Shown here piece by piece: positions 41,158 through 49,220 of a stretch of 64,000 bases of DNA. The position numbers were made by a program, and so were the translations under genes. This DNA is from Micropruina sp. (lineage in GTDB: Bacteria > Actinomycetota > Actinomycetes > Propionibacteriales > Propionibacteriaceae): positions 34,266 to 98,265 of the forward strand of contig JADJTO010000012.1 in assembly GCA_016711105.1 (NCBI GenBank), given 5' to 3'. The number at the start of each line of letters is the position of its first letter. Positions within the stretch are counted from its first letter, which is position 1. The notes beneath the pieces were generated by a model. That model was not told the DNA's origin. It was given only the letters and a program-made list of their open reading frames with translations, and made no database searches.

Positions 41158-42018
41158 TCAGGACGTGTAGGCCAGGCCGGTTGCGGCCAGTCCGGGCGCC
41201 CCGCCGGACAAGGTGGTGGAGGAGTCGGCCGGCAAGGCTGCACCTCGTGGTGGCGCGCTGGCGCTGATCAGATAGGCCACGGGGGCTGCGAGGTCACCGA
41301 GCGTCAGCAGGGTCACCGGGGCCTGGACGCCGTCCTCCTTGGCCGAGTCGTAGGTCGCGGTGATGGTGAAGGTCGCGCCCTCGACGGTGACCGCGTAGGA
41401 GAGCCCGCCCTTACCGACGTAGTCGGCCCTCGGCTGCACGGTGCAGACGGTCTTGTCGTCGGAGTCCTTGAGGTTCACGCCGGTGTTTTTCACCAGCACC
41501 GCGGTGGAGGCGACCGGCACCTTGGTGCTGGCGCCGGTGGAGCCCTGCTTGACCACCACCAGGCCGGTGCCTGCCAGCGGGTCGCCGGGGGTTCCGGTCG
41601 GGGTGTTGACGCCCAGCTTGTGCGCGGCGGCACTGCCGTCGGCCAGGCCGGAGAAGCTGTTGGTTTGGACGACACTGAGCGCGATGGTGGAGGAGAGCGT
41701 GGGCTTGCCCTTCTCGGTCACCGAGGTGACGGTGATGGCATTCCCCTCGGGCCCCAGATGCTTGGCGGTGAACCCCAGCGCTGGGGTCGGCGGCGGGACG
41801 GGCGGTGGGCTGAGTTCGCCCACCGCTGCCTTGGCTTTGGCCAGCGCGAGGAGAGTCACCTGCTCGCTGGCGTCGAACGCGGCCGTCCACGCGGTTTTGA
41901 TCGTGATCTCGGAGCCGCTGAACTGCAGCGCTGACAACGGCACGACGCTCTGGCCGCCCTGGGCGTTCGTGAAACTGAGGGGTGTGGAGCCGATCACGTC
42001 GACTGTGTCTGTGGCCAT
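41158..42018 (-). CDS. First gene of the eCIS operon, unknown function
   Basis: 286 residues from ATG 42018 (GGAGCG upstream). It starts MATDTVDVIGSTPLSFTNAQ and is made of beta strands with a Pro-rich break (LSPPPVPPPTP). It has SEITIKTAWTAAFDASEQVT and repeated AVTVEGATFTITATYDSA-like strands, suggesting an all-beta, possibly sheath-like or decoration fold. It has no signal peptide and no family I recognise. It comes directly before the sheath, with its stop overlapping the sheath ribosome site. It could be a sheath-associated or surface protein. Confidence 0.7.
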   Translation of the reverse strand: MATDTVDVIGSTPLSFTNAQGGQSVVPLSALQFSGSEITIKTAWTAAFDASEQVTLLALAKAKAAVGELSPPPVPPPTPALGFTAKHLGPEGNAITVTSVTEKGKPTLSSTIALSVVQTNSFSGLADGSAAAHKLGVNTPTGTPGDPLAGTGLVVVKQGSTGASTKVPVASTAVLVKNTGVNLKDSDDKTVCTVQPRADYVGKGGLSYAVTVEGATFTITATYDSAKEDGVQAPVTLLTLGDLAAPVAYLISASAPPRGAALPADSSTTLSGGAPGLAATGLAYTS

Positions 42019-42058
42019 CGCAGCGCTCCGATCCTGGAAATCGTCCGATGCTCGGAGT

Positions 42059-42100
42059 GTCACCCCGTAGGCGTCACCGCGGCGTCACCGGCGCGTCACC
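42059..42100 (-). promoter_or_regulatory. Direct repeats upstream of the eCIS operon, candidate SARP operator
   Basis: On the minus strand, GGTGACGC occurs three times without mismatch at 42093-42100, 42082-42089 and 42071-42078, exactly 11 bases apart. A partial fourth copy, GGTGACAC, lies at 42057-42064. SARP regulators bind heptamer direct repeats at one-turn spacing just upstream of the -10 region. The array ends about 40 bases before the first eCIS gene. No good -10 hexamer is visible. Operator function is inferred. Confidence 0.55.
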
Positions 42101-42145
42101 GCCGGTCTGTGGGCTCACGTCGGTGGCTCAGGCAGGCCGCCAGGC

Positions 42146-42910
42146 TCAGCCAGGCGGCGGAAGTAGGACGCCGAAGCCGGCCACGGCCAGCCGGAGCAGC
42201 ACCGGGCCGGGAGCCAGCAGGTCGGCGATCCGGGCCGCGCTGAGCACCTCGAGTTCGGCCAGGCGAACCGCCAACACGTCCGGTCCGGCCATCCGTGCCC
42301 GGTGCAGTTCCAGGGTGTTCAACCACACCTTCTGCCGAGCCTCGCGAAGGAAGTTCTTCGAGGCCAGCCGGTTCAACGGGGCCAGCGCACGGTCGAGCAG
42401 AGTCAGCGTCGAGCGGGCACCGAGTTCCTTGTCCTCGGCGGCAACTCGCCCGCCCAGGACGCCGTCGATCCGCTCGTGGTCGCGGCCGCGGCGGGCCACC
42501 ACGTCCGGGTCGGCGAACTCCTGATCGGAGATCACCGCGAGCAGGGCCTGGGGCAGGTCGAAGTTGATGTGCGCGTTGATCCCGAGCAGCACGTGCCGAA
42601 GCGGCGGCAGGGTGGCGGGGGCGCCGAAGGCGAGCCGCCAGGGGCGTGGCACCCCCGCGCCGTTCAGGTGGGCGTCGAGGGCGTCGAGGTAGAACCCGGC
42701 GAAGGCCACGTCCCAACGCTCCACCCAGGGCGGATCCTCGAACACGTTCTGGTCGATCGCCGCCCCGACCGCGGCGGTGGTTCGGCGGTAGGTGCCCAGG
42801 AACTCCCGGAGCGGGCCCGGCTCCACCGGGAGAGCGTCCAGTCGGAGCTGCATCGCGGCGAGCACGTCCTGGATCGTCTGTGGCGTCGGTGCTTGCGGCT
42901 TGTCAGTCAT
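42146..42910 (-). CDS. DUF5995 family protein
   Basis: 254 residues from ATG 42910 after GGGGAGAG. It is helical, with the family phrases DPPWVERWDVAFAGFYLDAL, PWRLAFGAP and HVLLGINAHINFDLPQALLA. The conserved His/Asn in GINAHINFD suggests a buried polar or metal site. It is common in actinobacterial genomes and has no known function. It is in the same orientation as the eCIS operon but 128 bases upstream of it, and the candidate operator lies between. It is probably a separate transcript. Confidence 0.82.
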   Translation of the reverse strand: MTDKPQAPTPQTIQDVLAAMQLRLDALPVEPGPLREFLGTYRRTTAAVGAAIDQNVFEDPPWVERWDVAFAGFYLDALDAHLNGAGVPRPWRLAFGAPATLPPLRHVLLGINAHINFDLPQALLAVISDQEFADPDVVARRGRDHERIDGVLGGRVAAEDKELGARSTLTLLDRALAPLNRLASKNFLREARQKVWLNTLELHRARMAGPDVLAVRLAELEVLSAARIADLLAPGPVLLRLAVAGFGVLLPPPG

Positions 42911-43002
42911 CGCTCTCCCCTGTGCAGTCGGGTGATGCAGCCATTCTGAGGCTTGGTGGGCTTCGGGTAGAGGGAGGTTCGCTGGCCGGGCCATGATGAG
43001 GC

Positions 43003-45468
43003 ATGGCCGACACCTCCCGCAGCACCCGATCGCCCCGACGAGCCCGGCCGACCGCCACCTACCGGCTGCAGCTGAACGGTGAGTTCGACTTCGGCGACGC
43101 GGCGAAGGCGGTGCCCTATCTCACGTGGCTAGGGGTTTCGCACCTGTACCTCTCCCCCATCCTGCAGGCCACCCCAGGCTCCAGCCACGGCTACGACGTG
43201 CTGGACCACGCCGCAGTGTCGGCAGAGCTGGGCGGAGCGTCTGGTCTGCGGCACCTCAGCGCCGCCTGCCGTGACCACGGTCTGGCCCTGATCGTGGACG
43301 TGGTGCCGAATCACATGACGGTTCCACCCCAACTCCGGCTGAACACACCGCTCTGGTCAGTTCTGGCCGAAGGCCCTGGCTCGGCGTTCGCTGAGTGGTT
43401 CGACATCGACTGGGCGGCCCAGGACGACCGGCTGGTGATGCCGGTGCTGCCCTGCTCGGTGGACGAACTGATCGCCGCCGGTGACCTGCGGGTCGCCGCC
43501 GAGGACGGCCCGTCCGGCTCGGAGTGGGTGCTGCAGGCGGGCGCGGTCACCCTTCCGGTCAGGGCAGGTACCGAAGCCCTGCCGCTGCCGGAGTTGGTGG
43601 CAGCCCAGCACTACCGGCTGACCGGCCCGGAGGAGGCGCAGACCAGCGTCAACTTCCGCCGCTTCTTCGACATCAACACCCTGATCGCGCTGCGCGTCGA
43701 GGTGCCGCGGGTCTTCCACGCGACCCACGATCTGCTGCTCACCCTGGCCCGCGACGGGATCGTGGACGGCTTCCGGATCGATCATCCCGACGGCCTGGCC
43801 GATCCGGCCGACTACCTGGAGCGGCTCGCCCACGGCACCGACGACGCCTGGGTGCTGGTGGAGAAGATCCTCGCGCCCGGCGAACACCTCCCCCCGGCCT
43901 GGCATACCGCTGGGACCACCGGCTACGACGCCCTGCTGCGGATCCAGCAGGTGATGACCGACCCGGATCAACTTCCGGTTCTCGCCGCGCTGTGGGCCGA
44001 GCGGGCCCCCGATCTGGCCTCCCTGGAGTCGGTCGAGCATGGCGCCAAGCTGGTGGTCCTGACCGACGTGCTGGCCGCCGAGCTGGCCCGGCTGACCCGG
44101 TTGACCGGACGGATCCTGCCCGACGCCGACCCGGACGCGGTGCGCCGAGCGTTGACTGCGCTGCTGGTGGCGATGAGTCGCTACCGGGCTTACGTGCGGC
44201 CGGGCAGCACGGCCGACCCGGAGCAGCAAGCCGTGATCGACTCCGCCAAGCAGCGGGCCACGGCCGAACTCGACCCGGGCGATCACGCCACCGTGGGATT
44301 GCTGGCTGAGCTCGCCTCGGGCCACCGTCCCGCCGAGGCAGCTCGGGCCAGCGACGCGCTGACCTCCGAGTTCGTGATCCGCTTCCAGCAGACCTGCGTC
44401 TCGGTGCTGGCCAAGGCCGTCGAAGACACCGCCTTCTACCGCTGGCTGCCACTCGCCGGGGCCAATGAGGTCGGTGGCGATCCGGGGCAGCTCACCATGC
44501 CCGCGGGCGACTTCCACGCCTGGTGCGCCGACCGACTGGCGCTCACGCCCTTGGCGATGACCGCTGCCACCACGCACGACACGAAGCGTTCCGAGGACGT
44601 CCGGGCCCGCTCGCAGGCGATCGCCGAGGATGCGCTCGGGTGGGCCAGCTGGGTCGGCGCAGCAGAACGGCTGGCCGACCACGTCCGGCCCGCTTTGCTG
44701 GATCGGCCCACCGAGTACCTGGCCTGGCAGACGCTGGCAACGGCCTGGCCGCTGACCGCCGAGCGGTTACAGGGCTACCTGCGCAAGGCGATCAAGGAAG
44801 CCAAGGTGCACACCAGTTGGCACCAGCCCAATCACCCCTACGAACAGGCCGTGGCCGACTTCGCCGCTGCGCTGATCACCGACCCAGCGATCGCGGCGCA
44901 CGTGGAGGGCTGGCTGGCCGGCCACGCCGGCGAGATCCGCGCCGCCGTGCTGGGCCTCAAACTGCTCGCCCTGACTGTCCCGGGCGTGCCCGACCTCTAC
45001 CAGGGCAGCGAGCTGCAACTGCTCACCCTGGTCGACCCCGACAATCGCGGCCGGATCGACTGGGACGGCCTGGGCGAGCGCCAACGCCTGCTCGACTCGG
45101 GTGTCGTCCCGGCGGACTTGAACGCCGAGAAGTTCACCCTCTGCCACCAGGCCCTCCGACTGCGTCGCGAGCAACCCGAGTGGTTCGTCGGCGAGCAGGC
45201 CACCTACATGGCCCTGCCTACGGGCTCCCCCCACGCCCTCGCGTTCGGACGCGGTGACGACTCCGGAGTCCAGGCGGTCACGGTCGTCACCTTGGCCGCC
45301 GGGAGGCTGGCCGAGGCGGGGTGGGGAGAGGCGACGCTCGACCTGCCGCCCGGACGCTGGCACGATCTGTTGACCGGTCGTCACCTGGAGGTCACCGGGC
45401 CGGGGGTGCGACTCTCGGAGGTGCTGGACTCCTGGCCAGTGGCGCTGCTCAGGTTGGTCAGCGAGTAG
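43003..45468 (+). CDS. treY: Malto-oligosyltrehalose synthase
   Basis: 821-residue GH13 enzyme that rearranges the reducing end of malto-oligosaccharides to a trehalosyl unit, the first step of the TreY/TreZ pathway. The N-terminus has PTATYRLQLNGEFDFGDAAK, SHLYLSPILQATPGSSHGYD and IVDVVPNHM. The nucleophile region is VDGFRIDHPDGL (about 253-264) and the acid/base follows as VLVEKIL. Further motifs are FRRFFDINTL, TTHDTKRSEDVRARS and TVPGVPDLYQGSE. Length and motifs are complete. No treZ or treX lies in the window, so the partner genes are elsewhere. It is divergent from DUF5995 with a 92-base gap. Confidence 0.95.
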   Translation: MADTSRSTRSPRRARPTATYRLQLNGEFDFGDAAKAVPYLTWLGVSHLYLSPILQATPGSSHGYDVLDHAAVSAELGGASGLRHLSAACRDHGLALIVDVVPNHMTVPPQLRLNTPLWSVLAEGPGSAFAEWFDIDWAAQDDRLVMPVLPCSVDELIAAGDLRVAAEDGPSGSEWVLQAGAVTLPVRAGTEALPLPELVAAQHYRLTGPEEAQTSVNFRRFFDINTLIALRVEVPRVFHATHDLLLTLARDGIVDGFRIDHPDGLADPADYLERLAHGTDDAWVLVEKILAPGEHLPPAWHTAGTTGYDALLRIQQVMTDPDQLPVLAALWAERAPDLASLESVEHGAKLVVLTDVLAAELARLTRLTGRILPDADPDAVRRALTALLVAMSRYRAYVRPGSTADPEQQAVIDSAKQRATAELDPGDHATVGLLAELASGHRPAEAARASDALTSEFVIRFQQTCVSVLAKAVEDTAFYRWLPLAGANEVGGDPGQLTMPAGDFHAWCADRLALTPLAMTAATTHDTKRSEDVRARSQAIAEDALGWASWVGAAERLADHVRPALLDRPTEYLAWQTLATAWPLTAERLQGYLRKAIKEAKVHTSWHQPNHPYEQAVADFAAALITDPAIAAHVEGWLAGHAGEIRAAVLGLKLLALTVPGVPDLYQGSELQLLTLVDPDNRGRIDWDGLGERQRLLDSGVVPADLNAEKFTLCHQALRLRREQPEWFVGEQATYMALPTGSPHALAFGRGDDSGVQAVTVVTLAAGRLAEAGWGEATLDLPPGRWHDLLTGRHLEVTGPGVRLSEVLDSWPVALLRLVSE

Positions 45469-45630
45469 CCGCTCCGGGATCGGTGACTCCGGCGGTCGAG
45501 GCGTCCGCCAACACCCTTTCGGACGGCTGCGCCCGCTTGCTACTGTCCTCGCAGCGGGGCCGGGGGCCATCCCAACGCCGGAACCGATGCGCGGGGGGCG
45601 GCTGCAGGACCAGACCGATCGAGGTGCCAG

Positions 45631-46479
45631 GTGGCGAAGCAGATGGCAGGACGCCGGGACGACCGGATCCTGGCCTACACCCGAGGGCTCTCCCTCTTCA
45701 TCGCGCCCTTTCTGCTCGCCGCGTTCGGGGCCTTGTACCTGTTTCCGGGCGACACTGAGCGCCTCTTCGCCTGGACCATTCGCCCGACCATGACGCCCAT
45801 GGTTCTGGCGTCGGCCTACCTGGGAGGTTTCTACTTCTTCGTCCGCGTGGTGCTGCGGGAGCGGCACTGGGCGGCGGTGCGGGTCGGCTTCGCGGCGGTC
45901 GGGCTGTTCGCCACGCTCCTGGGCTTGGCCACGATCATTCATTGGGACCGTTTCAATCACGGACACCCGGCCTTCTGGCTGTGGGCCGGGCTGTATTTCA
46001 CCGCCCCGTTCCTGGTCGCCGGAGCCTGGTTCGCGAACCAGCGGGTCGCGGCCGACCCCAGCCCCGACGAGCCGCGGCTGCCCGCCGCCGCCCGCTGGGC
46101 CATCGGTCTGGTCGGTGTGTTGGCTCTCGTCCAAGGCATCGTCATGTTCGTCGCCCCCGCCCTGATCATCCCGCTGTGGCCGTGGACGCTGACGCCGCTG
46201 ACCTGCCGCGTCATGGGAGCGATCTTCTGCCTGGGCAGCGCCGGGATCGGCGTCCTGGTGGACCCCAGGTGGGTGACCATCCGACTGATGCTGCAGGTCG
46301 AACTGCTGATGCTGGTCTTGATGCTGATCGCTGCCGGACGAGCACTGCCCGAGTTCGCGACCGACCGTCCGCTGACCTGGGTGATGCTGGTCGGTTTTCT
46401 GGCCACCGCGGTCGGGTCTGCGCTGCTCTGGCTGACCGATGCCCGCGGCCGTCGCCCACACGCTCAGCCGCGCAGCTGA
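45631..46479 (+). CDS. Multi-pass membrane protein of unknown function
   Basis: 282 residues from GTG 45631 (GAGGTG upstream), with about eight membrane helices: LFIAPFLLAAFGALYLFPG, MVLASAYLGGFYFFVRVVL, VGFAAVGLFATLLGLATIIH, FWLWAGLYFTAPFLVAGAWF, AIGLVGVLALVQGIVMFVAP, MLQVELLMLVLMLIAAGRAL and VMLVGFLATAVGSALLWLTD. No catalytic motif is visible. It stands alone between treY and a convergent lipoprotein. The 160 bases before it hold no gene. Confidence 0.75.
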   Translation: MAKQMAGRRDDRILAYTRGLSLFIAPFLLAAFGALYLFPGDTERLFAWTIRPTMTPMVLASAYLGGFYFFVRVVLRERHWAAVRVGFAAVGLFATLLGLATIIHWDRFNHGHPAFWLWAGLYFTAPFLVAGAWFANQRVAADPSPDEPRLPAAARWAIGLVGVLALVQGIVMFVAPALIIPLWPWTLTPLTCRVMGAIFCLGSAGIGVLVDPRWVTIRLMLQVELLMLVLMLIAAGRALPEFATDRPLTWVMLVGFLATAVGSALLWLTDARGRRPHAQPRS

Positions 46480-46480
46480 G

Positions 46481-46510
46481 GCAGCGGGTTACCCTGCACG
46501 GTTAGCGTGC
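46481..46510. terminator. Small hairpins in a convergent gap
   Basis: Two short inverted repeats, GCAG-GGG-TTA-CCC-CTGC type at 46481-46497 and GCACG-GTTAG-CGTGC at 46496-46510, lie between convergent genes. They could serve as a bidirectional terminator, although no T-run follows. Confidence 0.3.
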
Positions 46511-46531
46511 CTTCTGGAAAATGCAGCGCGA

Positions 46532-46888
46532 TCAGTTCTCACAGGCGATGCCGTCGCCGTCGCCGTCCAAGTGCTTGTTCAGCCGGTACAACTCCGCATT
46601 GACATAGAAGTCGGTGACCGGTGTCACCGAGCGCGACACCTTGTCGACCGCTGCGGGTTTACCCACTCCGTGCGGCAGTGCCTTCTGCAGCGACGCGCAG
46701 TTGCGGTACTTCTTCACCACGACCTTCTTGGTGACCGTCGGCTTCGGCGTCACCAGCACCGTCGTCGTCCCGACCGAGGGCAGGAAGGACGCCGAACCGG
46801 CGGGTAGCGGAGCGCCCGAAGAGCAACCGACGATACTCACGGCCACGGCGACGGTCGTCGTGACGATGCCTGTGACTCGGCGGTTCAC
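46532..46888 (-). CDS. Excalibur-domain lipoprotein
   Basis: 118 residues from GTG 46888. The signal peptide ends in a lipobox-like VSIVGCSSG. A Thr/Val/Lys linker follows, then an Excalibur calcium-binding domain: YRNCASLQKALPHGVGKPAA and the closing DGDGDGIACEN with the Asp ladder intact. It would be tethered outside the membrane. The reading frame extends upstream into non-coding sequence. Confidence 0.85.
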   Translation of the reverse strand: MNRRVTGIVTTTVAVAVSIVGCSSGAPLPAGSASFLPSVGTTTVLVTPKPTVTKKVVVKKYRNCASLQKALPHGVGKPAAVDKVSRSVTPVTDFYVNAELYRLNKHLDGDGDGIACEN

Positions 46889-47002
46889 TCTCGAAGCGTA
46901 GAGCGAGCCGAGCGGATCTGTCGCGGTTTTCCTGGGGTCGACGTCCGACCCACGACCCGGCCGACCTCCCGCGACGAGCTTGACTCCCAGTACAGTGCGC
47001 CA

Positions 47003-49207
47003 GTGGGCACCCTGAGCCAGAGCCGTGAGAAGAGTCCGGCGATGCAGAAGTTCTTGGGCTGGTTCCTGGACAAGGACGAGGACGAGTCGATCGGCTTCTA
47101 CGAAGAAGAATCTGAGGCGATCGAGCACCATCACGTGCAACCGTGGTGGCGGGTGATGTGTCTGACCGGCGTCGACTACTTCTCCACCCTCGGCTATCAG
47201 CCGGGCATCGCCGCCTTGGCCGCCGGTGCCTTGTCTCCGATCGCCACCCTAGTGCTGGTGGCGGTGACCCTGCTCGGCGCGCTGCCGATGTATCGCCGGG
47301 TGGCCGAGGAAAGCCCTCACGGGGACGGCTCCCTGTCGATGCTGGAGAGGCTGCTCTCCTACTGGCCGAGCAAGTTCCTGGTGCTCTGCCTGATCGGCTT
47401 CGTGGCTACTGGGTTCGTGATCACGATCACCTTGTCGGCGGCCGATGCGACCGCCCACCTGGTGGAGAATCCTTTCCTCACCGAGGCCCTGCATGGGCAG
47501 AACGTCCTGCTGACCCTGATCCTGATCGCCTTGCTCGGGGCCGTCTTCCTGATCGGCTTCGGTGAAGCCATCGGGGTTGCTGTCGTGCTGGTCGTGGCCT
47601 ATCTGGCGCTCAGTCTGGTGGTCGTGGGCCACGGTTTGGTCGAGGTCGTCACCCACCCCTCGTTGGTCACCGACTGGTGGGCCGGGCTCTCGCAGGCCTT
47701 CATCTCGCCCCTGGCGATGATCGGTGCTGCCCTGCTGGTGTTCCCGGCCCTGGCTCTCGGCCTGTCCGGCTTCGAGACCGGTGTCGTGGTGATGCCGCTG
47801 GTGAAGGGCGACGAAAACGACAGCGAGCAGGTACCTACCGGCCGGATCCGTAACACGAAGAAGCTTCTGACCGCAGCGGCGGCGATCATGAGCGTGATGC
47901 TGCTCGGCTCGGCCACCGTGACCACGCTGCTGGTTCCCGCTGCCGAGTTCTGGCCGGCGACGTCGATCACCCGTCCGGTCAACTCCGGCGACCTGGACGC
48001 CGGCCTGGCCACGATGGACATGCCGCTGGACAGCGCGACCAAACCGCGAGTCATCCTCACCGTCCCCCTGACCCCCGGACTTCGCGGGGACTACACCATC
48101 CCGATCGAGGCCGGCGGGGAGACCCTCACAATGCGGGTCACCGCCCTCGATCAGGGGGCCACCACCACGGTCACGATGGCGCACACCGCGGGAGAGGCCA
48201 ACGGCCGGGCCCTGGCCTACCTGGCGCACGAACGACTCGGGGACGGCTTCGGCACCGCCTACGACATCGCCACGATCTGCATCCTGTGGTTCGCCGGTGC
48301 GTCCGCCATGGCTGGGCTGCTCAACATCGTCCCGCGCTACCTTCCCCGCTACGGGATGGCGCCGAACTGGGCTCGCTCCACCCGTCCGGTCGTGGTGCTG
48401 TTCACCCTGGTCAGTGCACTGGTCACCGTGTTGTTCCAGGCGAGTGTGGACGCCCAGGCCGGGGCTTACGCCACCGGTGTCTTGGCGCTCATGACGTCGG
48501 CCGCCTTTGCCGTCTTCCTGACCGAGCTGAGGCGTGGCCATCGGCTGGCGGCGGCGCTGTTCGCGGTGATCTTCGCGATCTTCGTCTACACCTCGGTGAT
48601 CACGATCACGGACCGGCCCGAGGGACTGTGGATCGCCTTCCTGTTCATCGCCACCATCGTGACCTTCAGCGTGATGTCGCGGGTCTGGCGCAGCACCGAG
48701 CTGCGCGTCCGCCGGGTGATCCTTGAACCCCAGGCGGAGGCGATTCTTTCTCGGTTCGCCCAGGCGCACCCCGGCCCGCTGCGCTTCATCGCCAACCGCC
48801 TCGACGCCGGCGACCGGCGCGAGTACGAGCAGAAGGACCTGGACGTCCGCGCCGTCAATCACCTGCTCGACGACGCTCCGTGCATCTTTGTCGAGGTGGA
48901 GGTGTTGGACGCCAGCGAGTTCGCCGGCAACGTGATGATCGGCGGCATCCTGGTCGGACGCCACGCCGTGTTGCGGGCTCGCGGGTCGGCCGTCCCGAAC
49001 ACGTTGGCGGCCCTGCTGCTGTCGGTGGCCAAGGAAGCGAAGTACCCGCCCCACATCTACTTCGAGTGGAGTGAGCGCGGACCCGCGCAGAACGCGCTGA
49101 AGTTCCTGATGGGCGGCGGCGGGGACGTGCCGCCGCTGACCCACGAGATCCTGCGCGTGGCCCAGCCGGACGCCGCCAAGCGGCCATTCGTCCACGTCGG
49201 CGGGTAA
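47003..49207 (+). CDS. Large APC-superfamily permease
   Basis: 734 residues. A cytoplasmic N-terminus (EKSPAMQKFLGWFLDKDEDE) is followed by a core of about twelve helices that opens with the motif CLTGVDYFSTLGYQPGIAAL. This is typical of the APC group related to amino-acid and KimA-type transporters. A soluble loop of about 90 residues (ITRPVNSGDLDAGLATMDMP) sits mid-protein. The C-terminal ~170 residues are cytoplasmic (AQAHPGPLRFIANRLDAGDR). A TACAGT element lies six bases before GTG 47003, which would suit a leaderless start; ATG 47042 is an alternative. It faces kdpE with a 13-base gap. The substrate is unproven. Confidence 0.82.
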   Translation: MGTLSQSREKSPAMQKFLGWFLDKDEDESIGFYEEESEAIEHHHVQPWWRVMCLTGVDYFSTLGYQPGIAALAAGALSPIATLVLVAVTLLGALPMYRRVAEESPHGDGSLSMLERLLSYWPSKFLVLCLIGFVATGFVITITLSAADATAHLVENPFLTEALHGQNVLLTLILIALLGAVFLIGFGEAIGVAVVLVVAYLALSLVVVGHGLVEVVTHPSLVTDWWAGLSQAFISPLAMIGAALLVFPALALGLSGFETGVVVMPLVKGDENDSEQVPTGRIRNTKKLLTAAAAIMSVMLLGSATVTTLLVPAAEFWPATSITRPVNSGDLDAGLATMDMPLDSATKPRVILTVPLTPGLRGDYTIPIEAGGETLTMRVTALDQGATTTVTMAHTAGEANGRALAYLAHERLGDGFGTAYDIATICILWFAGASAMAGLLNIVPRYLPRYGMAPNWARSTRPVVVLFTLVSALVTVLFQASVDAQAGAYATGVLALMTSAAFAVFLTELRRGHRLAAALFAVIFAIFVYTSVITITDRPEGLWIAFLFIATIVTFSVMSRVWRSTELRVRRVILEPQAEAILSRFAQAHPGPLRFIANRLDAGDRREYEQKDLDVRAVNHLLDDAPCIFVEVEVLDASEFAGNVMIGGILVGRHAVLRARGSAVPNTLAALLLSVAKEAKYPPHIYFEWSERGPAQNALKFLMGGGGDVPPLTHEILRVAQPDAAKRPFVHVGG

Positions 49208-49220
49208 GTGATGGGCACCG

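Noticed and set aside
12414..42018. Prophage or R-type tailocin
   Set aside because: An AAA+ ATPase, DUF4255, CIS_tube and DUF4157 proteins are eCIS marks. No holin, endolysin, capsid, terminase, integrase or att-like repeats were seen.
12414..42018. Type VI secretion system
   Set aside because: There are no TssJLM membrane-complex genes, no ClpV, and no split TssB/TssC sheath; the sheath is a single protein.
42146..42910. DUF5995 gene as the first gene of the eCIS operon
   Set aside because: It is same-strand, but the repeat array and a 128-base gap lie between it and the first cluster gene, and DUF5995 proteins are common outside eCIS loci.
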